Of a stretch of 64,000 nucleotides of DNA, positions 1 through 9,462 are shown one piece after another (the stretch's first letter is position 1; each line of letters opens with the position of its first letter). Both the position numbers and the translations under genes were made by a program. The stretch comes from Rhodanobacter sp. L36 (lineage in GTDB: Bacteria > Pseudomonadota > Gammaproteobacteria > Xanthomonadales > Rhodanobacteraceae): the NCBI RefSeq assembly GCF_009765755.1, contig NZ_LMUV01000002.1:581693-645692 (forward strand), read 5' to 3'. The notes beneath the pieces were generated by a model. It searched no databases. It was not told the DNA's origin and was given only the letters and a program-made list of their open reading frames with translations.

Positions 1-65
1 ACGATCCAGAACAGCGCGAAAAAGATCCAGAACGACTTGATCAGCGTGTCGATCGGCAAGGCCAT
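1..65 (-). CDS. N-terminus of an unidentified membrane protein (cut by window edge)
   Basis: The reverse strand opens with ATG at 65-63 behind a GGGGA Shine-Dalgarno-like stretch about 7 bases upstream. The 21 visible residues begin MALPIDTLIKSFW and continue with a strongly hydrophobic aromatic run, which looks like the start of a first transmembrane helix. The frame runs off the left edge with no stop. Too little is visible to name a family. The call rests only on the ribosome binding site, the in-frame hydrophobic segment and the clean start. Confidence 0.45.
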   Translation of the reverse strand, partial: MALPIDTLIKSFWIFFALFWI

Positions 66-404
66 TTGGTTTTCCCCGAATCAATCAGAACAAGTCAGGC
101 TCGCCCTTGCGGTGCGCGAGAGACGAGCGCGCAGGCGCCCACATCAACACCACCGTAGCAGACTTGCCCACTGCCATCCCCTCGCAATGGCCGACAACCG
201 GCGAGATCTTTCGCGACGTGATCGTCGCCGAACCGGCACCTTGGTGGCCCGACAACACGAGCGCGAAAAGCGCGCCGATCCGCGTTATCGACTTGGTGTA
301 CTGAGCTCTCCACGCATCGCCGCTACGTGTCTGCAGGAGGATCATCGCGGACGAACGATCGGTGCTACGGTGAAAGTCCAACCCAACGACATCAGGTAGT
401 TCCG
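66..404. other. Intergenic region between divergent genes, no gene seen
   Basis: These 339 bases separate the leftward membrane protein from the rightward GH43 gene. Overlapping open frames on both strands lack ribosome binding sites and recognisable products. It should hold the promoters of both flanking genes, but I could not pick a convincing -35/-10 pair. Confidence 0.4.
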
Positions 405-2078
405 GTGGACCGTCGCACTGCTCTCAAGACCTCCGCAACGCTACTCATCGGCTCGGCAGTCGGCTCCAGTCTGGGCGCGCCGTTGTCCTCGCGCCCTTCG
501 GCATCGGCGTTACCGGACCAAGGATCGCGCGCCGATCCAGCGCCCGAGCGACCCGTTCCCGTCATGGGGGTTCAATGGGACTGGATGCGCTGGCCACAGG
601 GCGTGGAGGGACAGCGAAAAGCGGATCGAGGAGACGGCACTTACCTCAATCCCATTTTTGCCGGTGATCATCCCGACCCGTCCATCCTCAAAGATGGTCG
701 GGATTACTACATGATCTTCTCGACCTTCGACGCCTATCCCGGGTTGACCATCCACCACAGCCTGGATCTGGTGAACTGGCGTCCTGTGATTGCACCGCTC
801 ACGACGCCGATCGGATCGGTGTGGGCATCGAACCTGTGCAGGCACGAGGGTCGCTATTGCATCTACATCTCGAACGCCGGCGCATATCGATCCATTTTCG
901 TCATCCATGCCGATCGCATCGATGGGCCGTGGAGCGAACCGGTGGATCTGAAGATCACCGATCACATTGATCCCTGTCACACAATCGATGAAGCAGGCAG
1001 ACGCTGGCTGTTCCTGTCTGGCGGCGACCGTGTGCCGCTCGCGCCCGATGGCCTGTCGACCGTGGGGAAGGTTGAGCACGTCTATGATCCCTGGCGCTAT
1101 CCGGCTAACTGGAGCGTGGAAACTTTCGCGGCGGAAGGTCCCAAGGTCTTTCGTCGAAACGACTGGTTCTATCTCGTATCCGCGGTCGGTGGCACGGCGG
1201 GTCCACCGACGGGGCACATGGTCGTCGTCGCGAGGGCGCGTTCCCTTGCAGGCCCATGGGAACAAGACCCCGGCAATCCAGTCGTGAAGACGTGGTCGGC
1301 TGCGGAGAAATGGTGGTCGCGCGGCCACGCCACGCCTTTTGAAGGGCCGGATGGCGACTGGTGGATGATCTACCACGGCTATGAAAACGGCTACTGGACG
1401 CTGGGCCGCCAGACGCTGCTCGAACCGATTGTCTGGAACTCCGATGGATGGTTCCGGCCCAAAGGTGGCGACTTGTCCAAACCGTTGCGGAAGCCGCGTG
1501 GCGCACCGGCTGGTCCGCATGGACAAGCGCTATCCGATGACTTCCGTTCGCCACGTTGGGGAACGCAATGGAGTTTCTACGACCCAGGCCAAAACGAGCA
1601 GGCACGTGCACGCTTCGCCAACCGAACGTTGCACTTGCGCGCGAAAGGGCACTCTCCGGCTGATGCCTCGCCGCTCACGTTCATCGCGGGCGACCAACGC
1701 TACGAAATGGTCGTAGAAATTGAAGTCGATGAAGGTGCGGAAGCGGGGTTGCTGGTTTTCTACAACCGCCGTCTTTACGCAGGGTTGGGTATCAATGCGA
1801 GTGGTAGCGTCATGCACCGATTCGGGCAAAGCCAGTCCGGTAATACGTTGCCGAACATCGCGCGACGTGGCTTTATCCGTTTGCGAAACGACCGCAATGC
1901 CGTGGTGCTTTCCACGAGTCCCGACGGCCTGACGTGGAGCAAATACGATCTGGAGATGGAGACTTCCGGCTACCACCAGAACGTGGCAGGTGATTTTCTC
2001 AGCCTGCGTCCAGCCATCTATTGCTCGGGTCGAGGCGAAGCGCGGTTCCGAGACTTTCATTACCGGGCAGAAACGTAA
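405..2078 (+). CDS. Exported glycoside hydrolase family 43 protein
   Basis: Five-bladed beta-propeller glycosidase of the GH43 type, acting on arabinose- or xylose-containing plant polysaccharides outside the cytoplasm. I chose GTG at 405 because it follows an AGGT site and directly yields a twin-arginine leader (DRRTALK, then a hydrophobic run), so Tat export is likely; an in-frame GTG at 327 is the alternative. The usual GH43 acidic residues are visible: HPDPS near residue 90 (general base), HIDPCH near 190 (pKa modulator) and AEGPKVF near 240 (candidate acid). The last 170 or so residues look like the concanavalin-like C-terminal domain of beta-xylosidase-type GH43s. The exact substrate cannot be read from sequence. 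It stands alone, without a PUL-like neighbour. Confidence 0.85.
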   Translation: MDRRTALKTSATLLIGSAVGSSLGAPLSSRPSASALPDQGSRADPAPERPVPVMGVQWDWMRWPQGVEGQRKADRGDGTYLNPIFAGDHPDPSILKDGRDYYMIFSTFDAYPGLTIHHSLDLVNWRPVIAPLTTPIGSVWASNLCRHEGRYCIYISNAGAYRSIFVIHADRIDGPWSEPVDLKITDHIDPCHTIDEAGRRWLFLSGGDRVPLAPDGLSTVGKVEHVYDPWRYPANWSVETFAAEGPKVFRRNDWFYLVSAVGGTAGPPTGHMVVVARARSLAGPWEQDPGNPVVKTWSAAEKWWSRGHATPFEGPDGDWWMIYHGYENGYWTLGRQTLLEPIVWNSDGWFRPKGGDLSKPLRKPRGAPAGPHGQALSDDFRSPRWGTQWSFYDPGQNEQARARFANRTLHLRAKGHSPADASPLTFIAGDQRYEMVVEIEVDEGAEAGLLVFYNRRLYAGLGINASGSVMHRFGQSQSGNTLPNIARRGFIRLRNDRNAVVLSTSPDGLTWSKYDLEMETSGYHQNVAGDFLSLRPAIYCSGRGEARFRDFHYRAET

Positions 2079-2228
2079 CGCTGGGTTTGCAGGGGTCAGC
2101 GTGTGTATGAAATGACACGTCTAGCCACTTATCTGCGATGAAATCAGCAGACGCCGGTCATGCAGAACGGCCCACGCGTGGTTTAGGGCAAGGCAGCAGG
2201 GCGATAACTAAAAATATTCAGGAGCAAG

Positions 2229-2633
2229 ATGATGAAACGGTTGATCCACGTATTCTTGATAATGCTTGCGTTAGGAATCGTTTCAACAGCGGTAGACGCC
2301 GTCGGTGCCGTCGCAAAGCAACCGAAGCCGACAGGCATGTTTTCGGACATGGCATACAACGACGAAGGAGGCGATCTGCTGGGCACAGAGATCTTTGTCA
2401 CCTACGCCCGTGATGGCTATTTCGTCGTCTATCAGTCAAGTGAAGGTGAACCAACAACGCCGGCGGTCATGCCAGCGACAATATCGGGTACGTCGATCAA
2501 ATTCGCAGTTCCAAAAACATCCGATCCTCGCGGCAATTTTGTCGGAACGATCGGATCGAAAGAACTGACTGGATCATTCTCCGGAAGCAAAGAAATCATC
2601 CATCTGAAACGCAAAGCTAGTTACTGGCAGTAA
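2229..2633 (+). CDS. Small exported protein of unknown function
   Basis: A 134-residue protein with a classic Sec signal peptide (MMKRL, hydrophobic core, cleavage near VDAVGA). It is preceded by AGGAG at the right distance from a double ATG. The mature part is a short beta-rich domain containing GTSIKFAVP and GNFVGTIGSKELTGSFSG, which resembles small beta-barrel domains in which a compound or ligand alters antiparallel strands. I recognise no family. Base composition is lower in GC than the flanking genes. It is probably a single-gene unit, since the gaps on both sides exceed 100 bases. Confidence 0.6.
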   Translation: MMKRLIHVFLIMLALGIVSTAVDAVGAVAKQPKPTGMFSDMAYNDEGGDLLGTEIFVTYARDGYFVVYQSSEGEPTTPAVMPATISGTSIKFAVPKTSDPRGNFVGTIGSKELTGSFSGSKEIIHLKRKASYWQ

Positions 2634-3010
2634 GTATCTAACCAAGGCCACGTCATAAAGCTCGACGTTTTCGTGATTGAAGACGTCATCTGGCCAAGCC
2701 GCTACAGGTAGCGTTTACTTCCACGGTCGCGTTGTATTGAATACGCTCGTCACCGTCTTATCGGTCATCAAATCCGTCAGGTCACGATTGCCGGCAAATT
2801 GATCGAGACTCAACGTTAGATCGCTAAGTCACGTTAAAAGCTTTTTACTAAAAAACTTCCAGTCAAAAGACGCACGCGCATGCGCGCGAACTTAACCGTT
2901 CCGGGAGTCCGTGCCCTGCGTGATAACGCCGTCGCAAACGATTTTCCGGTATGCGCCGTTCGACTGTACGACGTTGAGATGGCAACGACGAACTTGTCGC
3001 AGAGCACGCG
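2634..3010. other. Intergenic region between converging genes, nothing identified
   Basis: About 377 bases, noticeably more AT-rich than its surroundings (for example the CTTTTTACTAAAAAACTT stretch near 2840). No start with a Shine-Dalgarno site, no RNA gene and no clear terminator hairpin was found. It lies between the stops of two converging genes, so it may contain decayed sequence. Confidence 0.35.
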
Positions 3011-3781
3011 TCAGTCGGCGACGTCGTCGACGAGGCGGTCGAGTTCGGATTTCAGGATCGCGCCTTGTTGTCGCAGCCAATCGCGTTGCTCGCGCCAGTC
3101 GAGATAGAGGTTTTCCACCTGCGCCCAGAAACGCGGTGAATGGTTACGCACCTTGAGGTGACACAGCTCGTGCACCAGCACGTAGCGCAAGGCCGCGGGC
3201 GGCGCGAGCGCGAGTGCGAGATCAAGGTTGATGCGATCTCGCGTGTCGAGGCTGCCCCACAGGCTTTTCATCGGGCGGATTCGCAGCGATGTCGGCGCCA
3301 GCCCGAGTTGTGGAACGTAACTGGCGAGCCAGCGCGACACATCGCGACGGATCAGCGACTCGAGATGCGACGCGATCAGGCCGCGGGCGATTGGCAGCGC
3401 GCGTGTATGCGGTCGCGGAATGATCAGCGTGATGCCGGTTTCGTGCGCTTCGATCTTCGGATAAGCGCCTTCGGCCCAGTCGAGTTCCGCCAGTTCGCCG
3501 CGTAGCGGGAACGTGCACGGATAACCCACGCGCAGCGGCGGCAGCGGGTTCACGATGAGGTTGAGTTCGTCGAGCTTCTGCTCGAGCCAGTCGGCGTGAC
3601 TGCGCAGGAACGCGCTGACCTGGCCGGGATGCGTACCCATGGGGTAGGTGACGCGCGCACCCTTGGGCGTGACCGTAAGACGCAGCCGGCGCGCACGCGG
3701 ATGAGCGGTTTTCAGTACGCGGATGATGCTGCCGCCCACTGTCGCCAATTCCAGCCAATCGCCTTCCAGATGCTGCGCCAT
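3011..3781 (-). CDS. YgjP/SprT-like zinc metallopeptidase (DUF45, M48-like)
   Basis: This belongs to the COG1451 group of putative zinc peptidases. The signature is the HELCH motif near residue 205, followed by KVRNHSPRFW, the conserved downstream histidine segment of this family. There is no signal peptide, so it is cytoplasmic. ATG at 3781 has AGGCAGG just upstream and gives the usual family length of about 256 residues; an in-frame start at 3835 is possible but adds an atypical extension. It is the last gene of a leftward block with rdgC. The biological substrate of this family is unknown. Confidence 0.8.
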   Translation of the reverse strand: MAQHLEGDWLELATVGGSIIRVLKTAHPRARRLRLTVTPKGARVTYPMGTHPGQVSAFLRSHADWLEQKLDELNLIVNPLPPLRVGYPCTFPLRGELAELDWAEGAYPKIEAHETGITLIIPRPHTRALPIARGLIASHLESLIRRDVSRWLASYVPQLGLAPTSLRIRPMKSLWGSLDTRDRINLDLALALAPPAALRYVLVHELCHLKVRNHSPRFWAQVENLYLDWREQRDWLRQQGAILKSELDRLVDDVAD

Positions 3782-3896
3782 GAGCCTGCCTGTGATACCT
3801 CGGCCTGTGCTTTGAACGATGGGAGTCCGCGTCACCGGAGAGTGGGCGGACAGTCAGTATGCCGCGCCCGGACGACTTGTGGTGTGGATTTTTTGT

Positions 3897-4814
3897 TCAG
3901 TTTTCCGCAGGCCGCGGCAAACCGAACCATTCCTCCAGTTTGCCCAGCAAACGCTCCAGTTCCAGCGTCAGCAGGGCGAAACTGGCGTCGAGCTCGGCAT
4001 GGGCATCCTGCTGGCTGTCGCCGAGTTCATCCATGACCACATCCAGGAACTTCAGCTTGCGGATGATCAGGTCCTCGCCCAGCACGAAACTGATGCGGTC
4101 GTCGAAAGTCAGCCCCAGCAGGAACACCTGCTTGCCGTTGCGCAGATGCTCCTTCACCTCTTCCGCGTCCAGGTCCTGCCTGCGGCATTTGGCGATGGCA
4201 CCAGTGGCGGTGGCCGGATCGCGCAATTCGCACTCATCACCGAGGACCAGCCCGGCCGGCAGATTGCCGTTGGCGAGCCAGTCGGTCATCAGCACGCGCG
4301 GGCCCTCTTCCGGCGCCAGCGGCACGGCAGGAAAACTGCCGAGCGCCTCGCGTATCTGGGTCAGCGCGTTTTCGGCCGACTTGCGGCTGGAGGTATCCAG
4401 CACCAGCCAGCCCTGCTTCGTATCGACATAGGCGGACATGCGCGAGCTGCGCACAAAAGCGCGCGGCAGCAGCTCGGTCAGCAGGTCTTCCTTGATCCGC
4501 TTGCGCTCGCGACCACCGACCTTGCGGCTTTCTTCCTCGGCGATTTTCTGCACCTTGCGCTGCAGTTCCTCGTTGATGACCTGCGCCGGCAACAGCTTGT
4601 CCTCGCCACCGACGGTGAGCAACGTGCAGTGCTTGACCGTGTGCGTGAGCGGTTCGCCTTCGCCGCGCCCGACCGGCGGCACGAAACCCTTGGTGAACAT
4701 TTCCAGCGGGCCGCACGGGCGCAGGCGGTGCTCGCCGAGTGCTTCGTCGAGGCGCTTCAGATCGGCGGCGACGGCTGGGGAAAAACGGAACAACGTGAGA
4801 TTGCGAAAGAACAT
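3897..4814 (-). CDS. rdgC: Recombination-associated protein RdgC
   Basis: RdgC is a nucleoid-associated protein that forms a ring around DNA and restrains RecA activity. The N-terminus MFFRNLTLFRF matches the family start (MLWFKNL in E. coli), so the second of two in-frame ATGs is preferred over the one at 4820. Recognisable family stretches are GPLEMFTKGFVPP near residue 35, VINEELQRKV near 80 and the C-terminal FDDRISFVLGEDLIIRKLKFLD. The length of about 305 residues is normal. It lies 83 bases downstream of the aminotransferase in the same direction. Confidence 0.95.
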   Translation of the reverse strand: MFFRNLTLFRFSPAVAADLKRLDEALGEHRLRPCGPLEMFTKGFVPPVGRGEGEPLTHTVKHCTLLTVGGEDKLLPAQVINEELQRKVQKIAEEESRKVGGRERKRIKEDLLTELLPRAFVRSSRMSAYVDTKQGWLVLDTSSRKSAENALTQIREALGSFPAVPLAPEEGPRVLMTDWLANGNLPAGLVLGDECELRDPATATGAIAKCRRQDLDAEEVKEHLRNGKQVFLLGLTFDDRISFVLGEDLIIRKLKFLDVVMDELGDSQQDAHAELDASFALLTLELERLLGKLEEWFGLPRPAEN

Positions 4815-4897
4815 GATCATCCGAATAAGGGAAAAAGTTTTGCGTGCGCCGTCACCGGCGCGCGCGAATGGACGTCCAAAAGATCAGCGCAACGAAA

Positions 4898-6100
4898 TCA
4901 GCGACAAACCGCCGCGATCGCAGACGCCACCGTGTCGAGGTTGTCGCGATTGAGCGCCGCCACACAGATGCGGCCACTGTCGAGCGCATAGATGGCGAAC
5001 TCGTCGCGCAAGCGATGCACCTGCGCCTTGCTCAGGCCGGAATACGAAAACATGCCGGCCTGACTCTGGATGAAACCGAAATCCGGCGCGCCGTGCGCGG
5101 CCAGTCGTTCTACCAGCCCCGCCCGCATCTCGTGGATGCGTGTGCGCATGCCGCCGAGCTCAAGTTCCCAGCGGTCGCGCAATTCCGCACTGCCGAGCAC
5201 GCCGGCCACCAGCGCCGCGCCATGCGTGGACGGGCTCGAATAGATGGTGCGGATAGTCTGCTTGATCTTCGACAACAGCCGCGCGGCTTCATCGCGATTG
5301 CTGCCGATCATCGACAGCGCGCCCACGCGCTCGCCGTAGAGCGAGAACGATTTGGAATACGAATTGACCACCACGAACGCTTCGATGCCAGAGGCCGCGA
5401 GCAGGCGAATCGCCGTGGCATCGGCATCGAGACCCTGATCGAAACCCTGATACGCCATGTCGACGAACGGCAGCAGCTGGCGCTCCTTCAGCACATCGAT
5501 GATCTGCTGCCACTGCGCCGCATCGGGATCGACGCCCGTCGGGTTGTGGCAGCACGCATGCAGCAACACCACGGTACCGGGTTCCATGCGGCTGAGATCT
5601 TCCAGCATGCCGGCGATGTCGAGACCGTGGCTGGCCGCATCGTAGTAGCGGTATTGCAGCAGCTCGAAGCCGGCGGTGCGGAAGATCACATGGTGATTGC
5701 CCCAGCTCGGATCGCTGATCGCGATCTTCGCGCCAGCACCGGCGACCTGCTTGAGCACATCCGCGGCCACGCGCAACGCGGCGCTGCCGCCGATGGTCTG
5801 CGCGGTCGCCACGCGACCGGCGGCGAGCAACGGAGACTCCGCGCCGAACAGCAACTCGCGAGTGAGGCGGTTGTAAGCGGCCAGGCCGTCGATCGGCAGA
5901 TAGCCGCGCGGCCTCACTGCCGTTGCCAGCGCCTGCTCCACTTCGCGCACGCTGGCGAGCATCGGTACGCGGCCCTGCTCGTCGACATAGATGCCCACGC
6001 CGAGGTTGATCTTGTTCGCGCTCGGATCGGCAACGAAGGTTTCGGTGAGACCCAGGATCGGATCGCCAGGGGCCATTTCAACGGATGCAAAGAAGGACAC
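4898..6100 (-). CDS. Aromatic/aspartate aminotransferase (class I, AspC/TyrB type)
   Basis: PLP-dependent fold-type I aminotransferase that swaps amino groups between aspartate or aromatic amino acids and 2-oxoglutarate. The start is GTG (MSFFASVEMAPGDPILGL), aligning with the N-termini of AspC and TyrB. Diagnostic motifs are CHNPTGVDP near residue 185, the Schiff-base lysine in NSYSKSFSLYGERVGA near 248, and arginines of IYSSPSTHGA. Length (400) is typical. Substrate preference between Asp and aromatic acids cannot be decided. The Shine-Dalgarno sequence is poor and a five-copy heptanucleotide repeat lies 22-56 bases before the start, in the gap to ttcA. Co-transcription with ttcA upstream and rdgC downstream is likely. 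Confidence 0.9.
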   Translation of the reverse strand: MSFFASVEMAPGDPILGLTETFVADPSANKINLGVGIYVDEQGRVPMLASVREVEQALATAVRPRGYLPIDGLAAYNRLTRELLFGAESPLLAAGRVATAQTIGGSAALRVAADVLKQVAGAGAKIAISDPSWGNHHVIFRTAGFELLQYRYYDAASHGLDIAGMLEDLSRMEPGTVVLLHACCHNPTGVDPDAAQWQQIIDVLKERQLLPFVDMAYQGFDQGLDADATAIRLLAASGIEAFVVVNSYSKSFSLYGERVGALSMIGSNRDEAARLLSKIKQTIRTIYSSPSTHGAALVAGVLGSAELRDRWELELGGMRTRIHEMRAGLVERLAAHGAPDFGFIQSQAGMFSYSGLSKAQVHRLRDEFAIYALDSGRICVAALNRDNLDTVASAIAAVCR

Positions 6101-6121
6101 GGCTGCTACTCGGGTTGAAGA

Positions 6122-6156
6122 AGAAAGGAGAAAGGAGAAAGGAGAAAGGAGAAAGG
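6122..6156. repeat. Tandem heptanucleotide repeat, five perfect AGAAAGG copies
   Basis: Five uninterrupted copies of AGAAAGG (CCTTTCT on the transcribed strand) form a homopurine/homopyrimidine tract. It starts right after the ttcA stop codon and ends 22 bases before the aminotransferase start. Seven is not a multiple of three, but the tract is non-coding, so any effect would be on transcript or spacing rather than reading frame. Homopurine mirror tracts of this type can adopt triplex DNA. Confidence 0.9.
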
Positions 6157-6160
6157 ATGT

Positions 6161-7006
6161 TCAAGCCTGCGCTGCGACGATCTCATCCGCTGCGTCCACG
6201 GGCCACGCGGCAAGGGCGCCGAAGTCGAACAGCTGGCGATCGGCCAGATGCGAGGGTGACACATGGCCCAGGGCGCGGAAGATGTTTTCGCTGCGGCCGG
6301 GCTGCACGCGTTCCCACTCGGCCAGCATGCGCTGTACCGCCTTGCGTTGCAGGTTGTCCTGCGAGCCGCACAGGTTGCACGGAATGATCGGGAATTGCCG
6401 ATGCGCAGCGTACTCGGCGATGTCTGCCTCGTTGCAATACGCCAGCGGCCGGATCACCACATGCGCGCCATCGTCGGAGCGAAGTTTCGGCGGCATCGCC
6501 TTCAACTGCGCCTGATAAAACAGGTTGAGGAAAAAGGTGCCGAGGATGTCGTCGCGATGATGACCCAGCGCGATCTTGCTGATGCCGTTGGCCGCCGCCC
6601 AGCTGTACAGCACGCCGCGACGCAATCGCGAGCACAGGCTGCACATGGTCTTGCCTGCCGGGATCACCCGAGTCACCGTGCTGTACGTATCCCGCTCGAT
6701 GATGTGAAACGGCACGCCGTGTGCGCGCAGATAATTCGGCAGCACATGTTCGGGAAAATCCGGCTGCTTCTGATCCAGGTTCACCGCGATCAGCTCGAAG
6801 CGCACCGGCGCCTTCGCCTGCAGGTGCAGAAGAATATCCAGCAGCGTGTACGAGTCCTTGCCGCCGGACAGGCACACCATGACTTTGTCGCCCTCTTCGA
6901 TCATGCCGAAGTCGGCGATCGCCTGGCCCACCTGATGGCGCAGGCGTCGCGCCCGTTTGTCGACGTCGGCGGCTGGCTCGCGGGAGGGTTCGGGATGGGC
7001 GGACAT
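6161..7006 (-). CDS. ttcA: tRNA 2-thiocytidine(32) synthetase TtcA
   Basis: ATP-dependent enzyme that thiolates cytidine 32 of certain tRNAs using an iron-sulfur cluster. The PP-loop SGGKDS lies near residue 48. Cysteine pairs follow in [10 protein letters not shown] near 122 and in PCNLCGSQ near 213, as expected for cluster binding and sulfur relay. [18 protein letters not shown] is a strong family signature. The length of 281 is slightly shorter than the E. coli protein. It is the first gene of the leftward block; the divergent DUF465 gene starts about 107 bases away, so the promoters lie between. Confidence 0.95.
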   Translation of the reverse strand: MSAHPEPSREPAADVDKRARRLRHQVGQAIADFGMIEEGDKVMVCLSGGKDSYTLLDILLHLQAKAPVRFELIAVNLDQKQPDFPEHVLPNYLRAHGVPFHIIERDTYSTVTRVIPAGKTMCSLCSRLRRGVLYSWAAANGISKIALGHHRDDILGTFFLNLFYQAQLKAMPPKLRSDDGAHVVIRPLAYCNEADIAEYAAHRQFPIIPCNLCGSQDNLQRKAVQRMLAEWERVQPGRSENIFRALGHVSPSHLADRQLFDFGALAAWPVDAADEIVAAQA

Positions 7007-7113
7007 GATGATCGTGCAACAAGGGGAATGCGCATTGTAACTGGCCGAGGCTTCTCTTCCGACAGCCGAAACGGCGTTAAACTAGGTGACTTCCTTCAGC
7101 CGTTGCCATTGCC

Positions 7114-7320
7114 ATGCAGGTTCAGGATCACGCCCAGATCGTCCATCTGCTCGCCGAATTGCGAATGGAACACCGTGATCTCGACGCAGCGATCGAGCAG
7201 CTGGCCACCGCGATCGGCCGCGACGAGTTGCAGTTGACCCGACTGAAAAAACGCAAGCTGCTGCTGAAGGACAACATCGCACGGCTCGAGAGCAAGCTGA
7301 TCCCCGATCTCGACGCCTGA
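7114..7320 (+). CDS. YdcH-family DUF465 protein
   Basis: A 68-residue, highly charged helical protein. The core ELRMEHRDLDAAIEQL followed by DELQLTRLKKRKLLLKDNIARLE is the DUF465 (YdcH) signature, predicted to form an antiparallel helical hairpin or coiled coil. It has no signal peptide or catalytic residue. The function of the family is not established. It sits 20 bases ahead of an acetyltransferase in the same direction, so the two may be co-transcribed. Confidence 0.85.
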   Translation: MQVQDHAQIVHLLAELRMEHRDLDAAIEQLATAIGRDELQLTRLKKRKLLLKDNIARLESKLIPDLDA

Positions 7321-7340
7321 ATACCCACGCCTTTGCCGGA

Positions 7341-7988
7341 ATGCCGATGAGTCCGTCCGCCCCGCTTCGATTGCAGGAAGTCCTGTTGCAGGACGAACAC
7401 GTCGCGCTGGAACCGCTGCAACTCGAACACGCCGCAGCGCTCGAGGCGGCGGCCGCGGACGGTGCACTGTGGAATCTCTGGTTCACCAGCGTGCCACCGC
7501 CGGGGCAGGCGCACAGCTATATCGAAAAAGCTTTGGAAGGGTTGGCTGCGGGAACGATGTTGCCGTTCGTCATCCGCGAAAAATCCAGCGGCGACATCGC
7601 CGGCAGCACGCGTTATTACGACGTCGTCGCAGAACTGCCGCGCCTGGCAATCGGTTACACCTGGTACGCGAAGCGCTGGCAGAAAAGCCACCTCAACACG
7701 GCCTGCAAGCGCCTGCTTTTCCGGCATGCATTCGAGTCGCTGGGTTGCGTGGCGGTGGAACTGCATACCGACAGCCGCAACCTCGATTCACAACGTGCGA
7801 TCGAGCGCCTCGGCGCGCGACGCGAAGGCGTGTTGCGCGCTCACAAGCGCCGACCCGATGGCACGTTGCGCGACACCGTCTGCTACAGCGTGCTGGCGAC
7901 CGAATGGCCGGACGTGGATCGCTGGCTCGGCATGCGGCTGGAACGTCTTGCGACGTCCACGCACGCTGCGGTCAAAGCAGGCGATTGA
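7341..7988 (+). CDS. GNAT-family N-acetyltransferase, RimJ/RimL-like
   Basis: A 215-residue member of the GNAT superfamily, transferring acetyl from acetyl-CoA to an amine. The layout follows the RimJ/RimL type: VALEPLQLEHAAAL near the N-terminus, IAGSTRYYDV and IGYTWYAKRWQKSHLNT in the central strands and helix, then NLDSQRAIERLGARREG, the conserved acetyl-CoA-side motif. Two ATG codons (7341, 7347) are equally plausible starts. The acceptor is unknown. Its 3' end overlaps the convergent pssA gene by 17 bases. Confidence 0.85.
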   Translation: MPMSPSAPLRLQEVLLQDEHVALEPLQLEHAAALEAAAADGALWNLWFTSVPPPGQAHSYIEKALEGLAAGTMLPFVIREKSSGDIAGSTRYYDVVAELPRLAIGYTWYAKRWQKSHLNTACKRLLFRHAFESLGCVAVELHTDSRNLDSQRAIERLGARREGVLRAHKRRPDGTLRDTVCYSVLATEWPDVDRWLGMRLERLATSTHAAVKAGD

Positions 7989-9369
7989 CCAGTCGGTCGA
8001 GCCGTGTGCGATTGAGGCGCTTCAGTTGCTTGCGCACCTCATCGGGATAGTGCCGCGGACTTTCCAGCGCAAGGTAATCGCGCAATCGCGTGGCATGTCG
8101 TTTCAGCGCCGTCCACTCGGCCTGATGCATTGCTTGCAACTGCTTCGACGGATCGCGCAACAGCAGGCCGTTTTCCATGTCCAGCGACCATGCGCGCGGG
8201 TTGAGATTGTTGCCAGTGAGCACGGCCACGTCGTCGTCGACGAACAAGCCTTTCAGGTGATAGCTGTTGTCGCCGTCGCGCCAAAGATGCAGGTTGAGTT
8301 GGCCGTCCGCGATCTGTCGGCGATGTGATTTGGCGAAACGGCGCAAGTTGTTTTCATACAAATACGGCAGCAATCCGATGGTCTTGAACGGCTGGCCCGG
8401 CGGAATGAAAAAATCGTTGGCCGTCTTGTCGCCGACCATGATGTCGATGGTGCAGCCACGACGCAGCAACTGGCCCAGCACGACGCGCAGAGGCCGCGGC
8501 AGGTTGAAATACGGCGTCAGCAGGATCACCCGCTTGCGCGCATTGCGCAGAAGCGCAAGCAACGTGTCGTTGAGTTGATTGTCATTGCGGCCGAAGCCGA
8601 TCAGCGGCGTCACCGCGACCTCGGTCGTCGAAGAAATATCGACCGGCACGTCGTAGCTGGCACGCTGCATCTGCTGGCGGAATTCGCGGATCGCCGGTTG
8701 CAGGCTGCGCGTGGTCGGCACATCCGGAACATTCAGGCGGCAAACCGCGTCGCTCTTCAACAAGTGTTCCTGCACGAAACTCACCATGGCGTCGGCGAGT
8801 CCGCGATCGCGCAGAAGATGGTAGCGATCGAGCCGATAGCGCCCTTGCGTCTGCAGGTAAACGTCGTTGAGGCTGGCGCCGCTGTAGAGCACGGCGTCGT
8901 CAATCACGAAGCCTTTCAGGTGCATGACGCCGAGGATCTCGCGGCTCTGCGCGGGCACGCCGTAAATCGCCACGCCGGAACCGAGCCGCTTCGCGTATTC
9001 GCGGTACATGCCTGCGTTGCCTTCGCTTTTCTGCTTGCCGATCAAGCCGCGCTGCGCGCGATGCCAATCGACGAACACCGAAATCTGCAACTTCGGATGA
9101 CGCGCTTGTGCTGCATACAGCGCGTCGAGAATTTCGCGGCCGCCGACATCGTCCTGCAAATACAGCGTGACGATCACGATGCGCTTCGTGGCCTGGGCGA
9201 TCTGCTGCAACAAGGTTTGCCGAAATGCCGACGGATCGGCCAGCGCTTCGATGGCCGTGTATGCGATGGCAAACGAAGGCAGCGCATCGTGCAACCTGGC
9301 CTTGCTTCGTCCCAGCGGTGAAGCGATACGACGCGCGATGCGCCGCGGAACGTTGGTCAATCGATTCAT
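7972..9369 (-). CDS. pssA: CDP-diacylglycerol--serine O-phosphatidyltransferase (PssA, phospholipase D type)
   Basis: Makes phosphatidylserine from CDP-diacylglycerol and serine, the committed step to phosphatidylethanolamine. It is the enterobacterial phospholipase-D-like form, not the membrane-embedded CDP-alcohol transferase. Two HKD motifs are intact: HLKGFVIDDAVLYSGASLND near residue 167 and HLKGLFVDDDVAVLTGNNLN near 375. Other near-identical stretches to E. coli PssA are VDWHRAQRGLIG, TPYFNLP, VGDKTANDF and PYLYENNLRRF. The length of 465 fits. It should bind the inner membrane peripherally. Confidence 0.95.
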   Translation of the reverse strand: MNRLTNVPRRIARRIASPLGRSKARLHDALPSFAIAYTAIEALADPSAFRQTLLQQIAQATKRIVIVTLYLQDDVGGREILDALYAAQARHPKLQISVFVDWHRAQRGLIGKQKSEGNAGMYREYAKRLGSGVAIYGVPAQSREILGVMHLKGFVIDDAVLYSGASLNDVYLQTQGRYRLDRYHLLRDRGLADAMVSFVQEHLLKSDAVCRLNVPDVPTTRSLQPAIREFRQQMQRASYDVPVDISSTTEVAVTPLIGFGRNDNQLNDTLLALLRNARKRVILLTPYFNLPRPLRVVLGQLLRRGCTIDIMVGDKTANDFFIPPGQPFKTIGLLPYLYENNLRRFAKSHRRQIADGQLNLHLWRDGDNSYHLKGLFVDDDVAVLTGNNLNPRAWSLDMENGLLLRDPSKQLQAMHQAEWTALKRHATRLRDYLALESPRHYPDEVRKQLKRLNRTRLDRLVNRLL

Positions 9370-9462
9370 GGCGCCAGGCTACGCGATGGCCTGTCGGCCG
9401 GACGTCGAGGCCGACTGAAGGTGATCGCATGCGTCGCGGCCATGCCGCGGCATGTCGACGCC

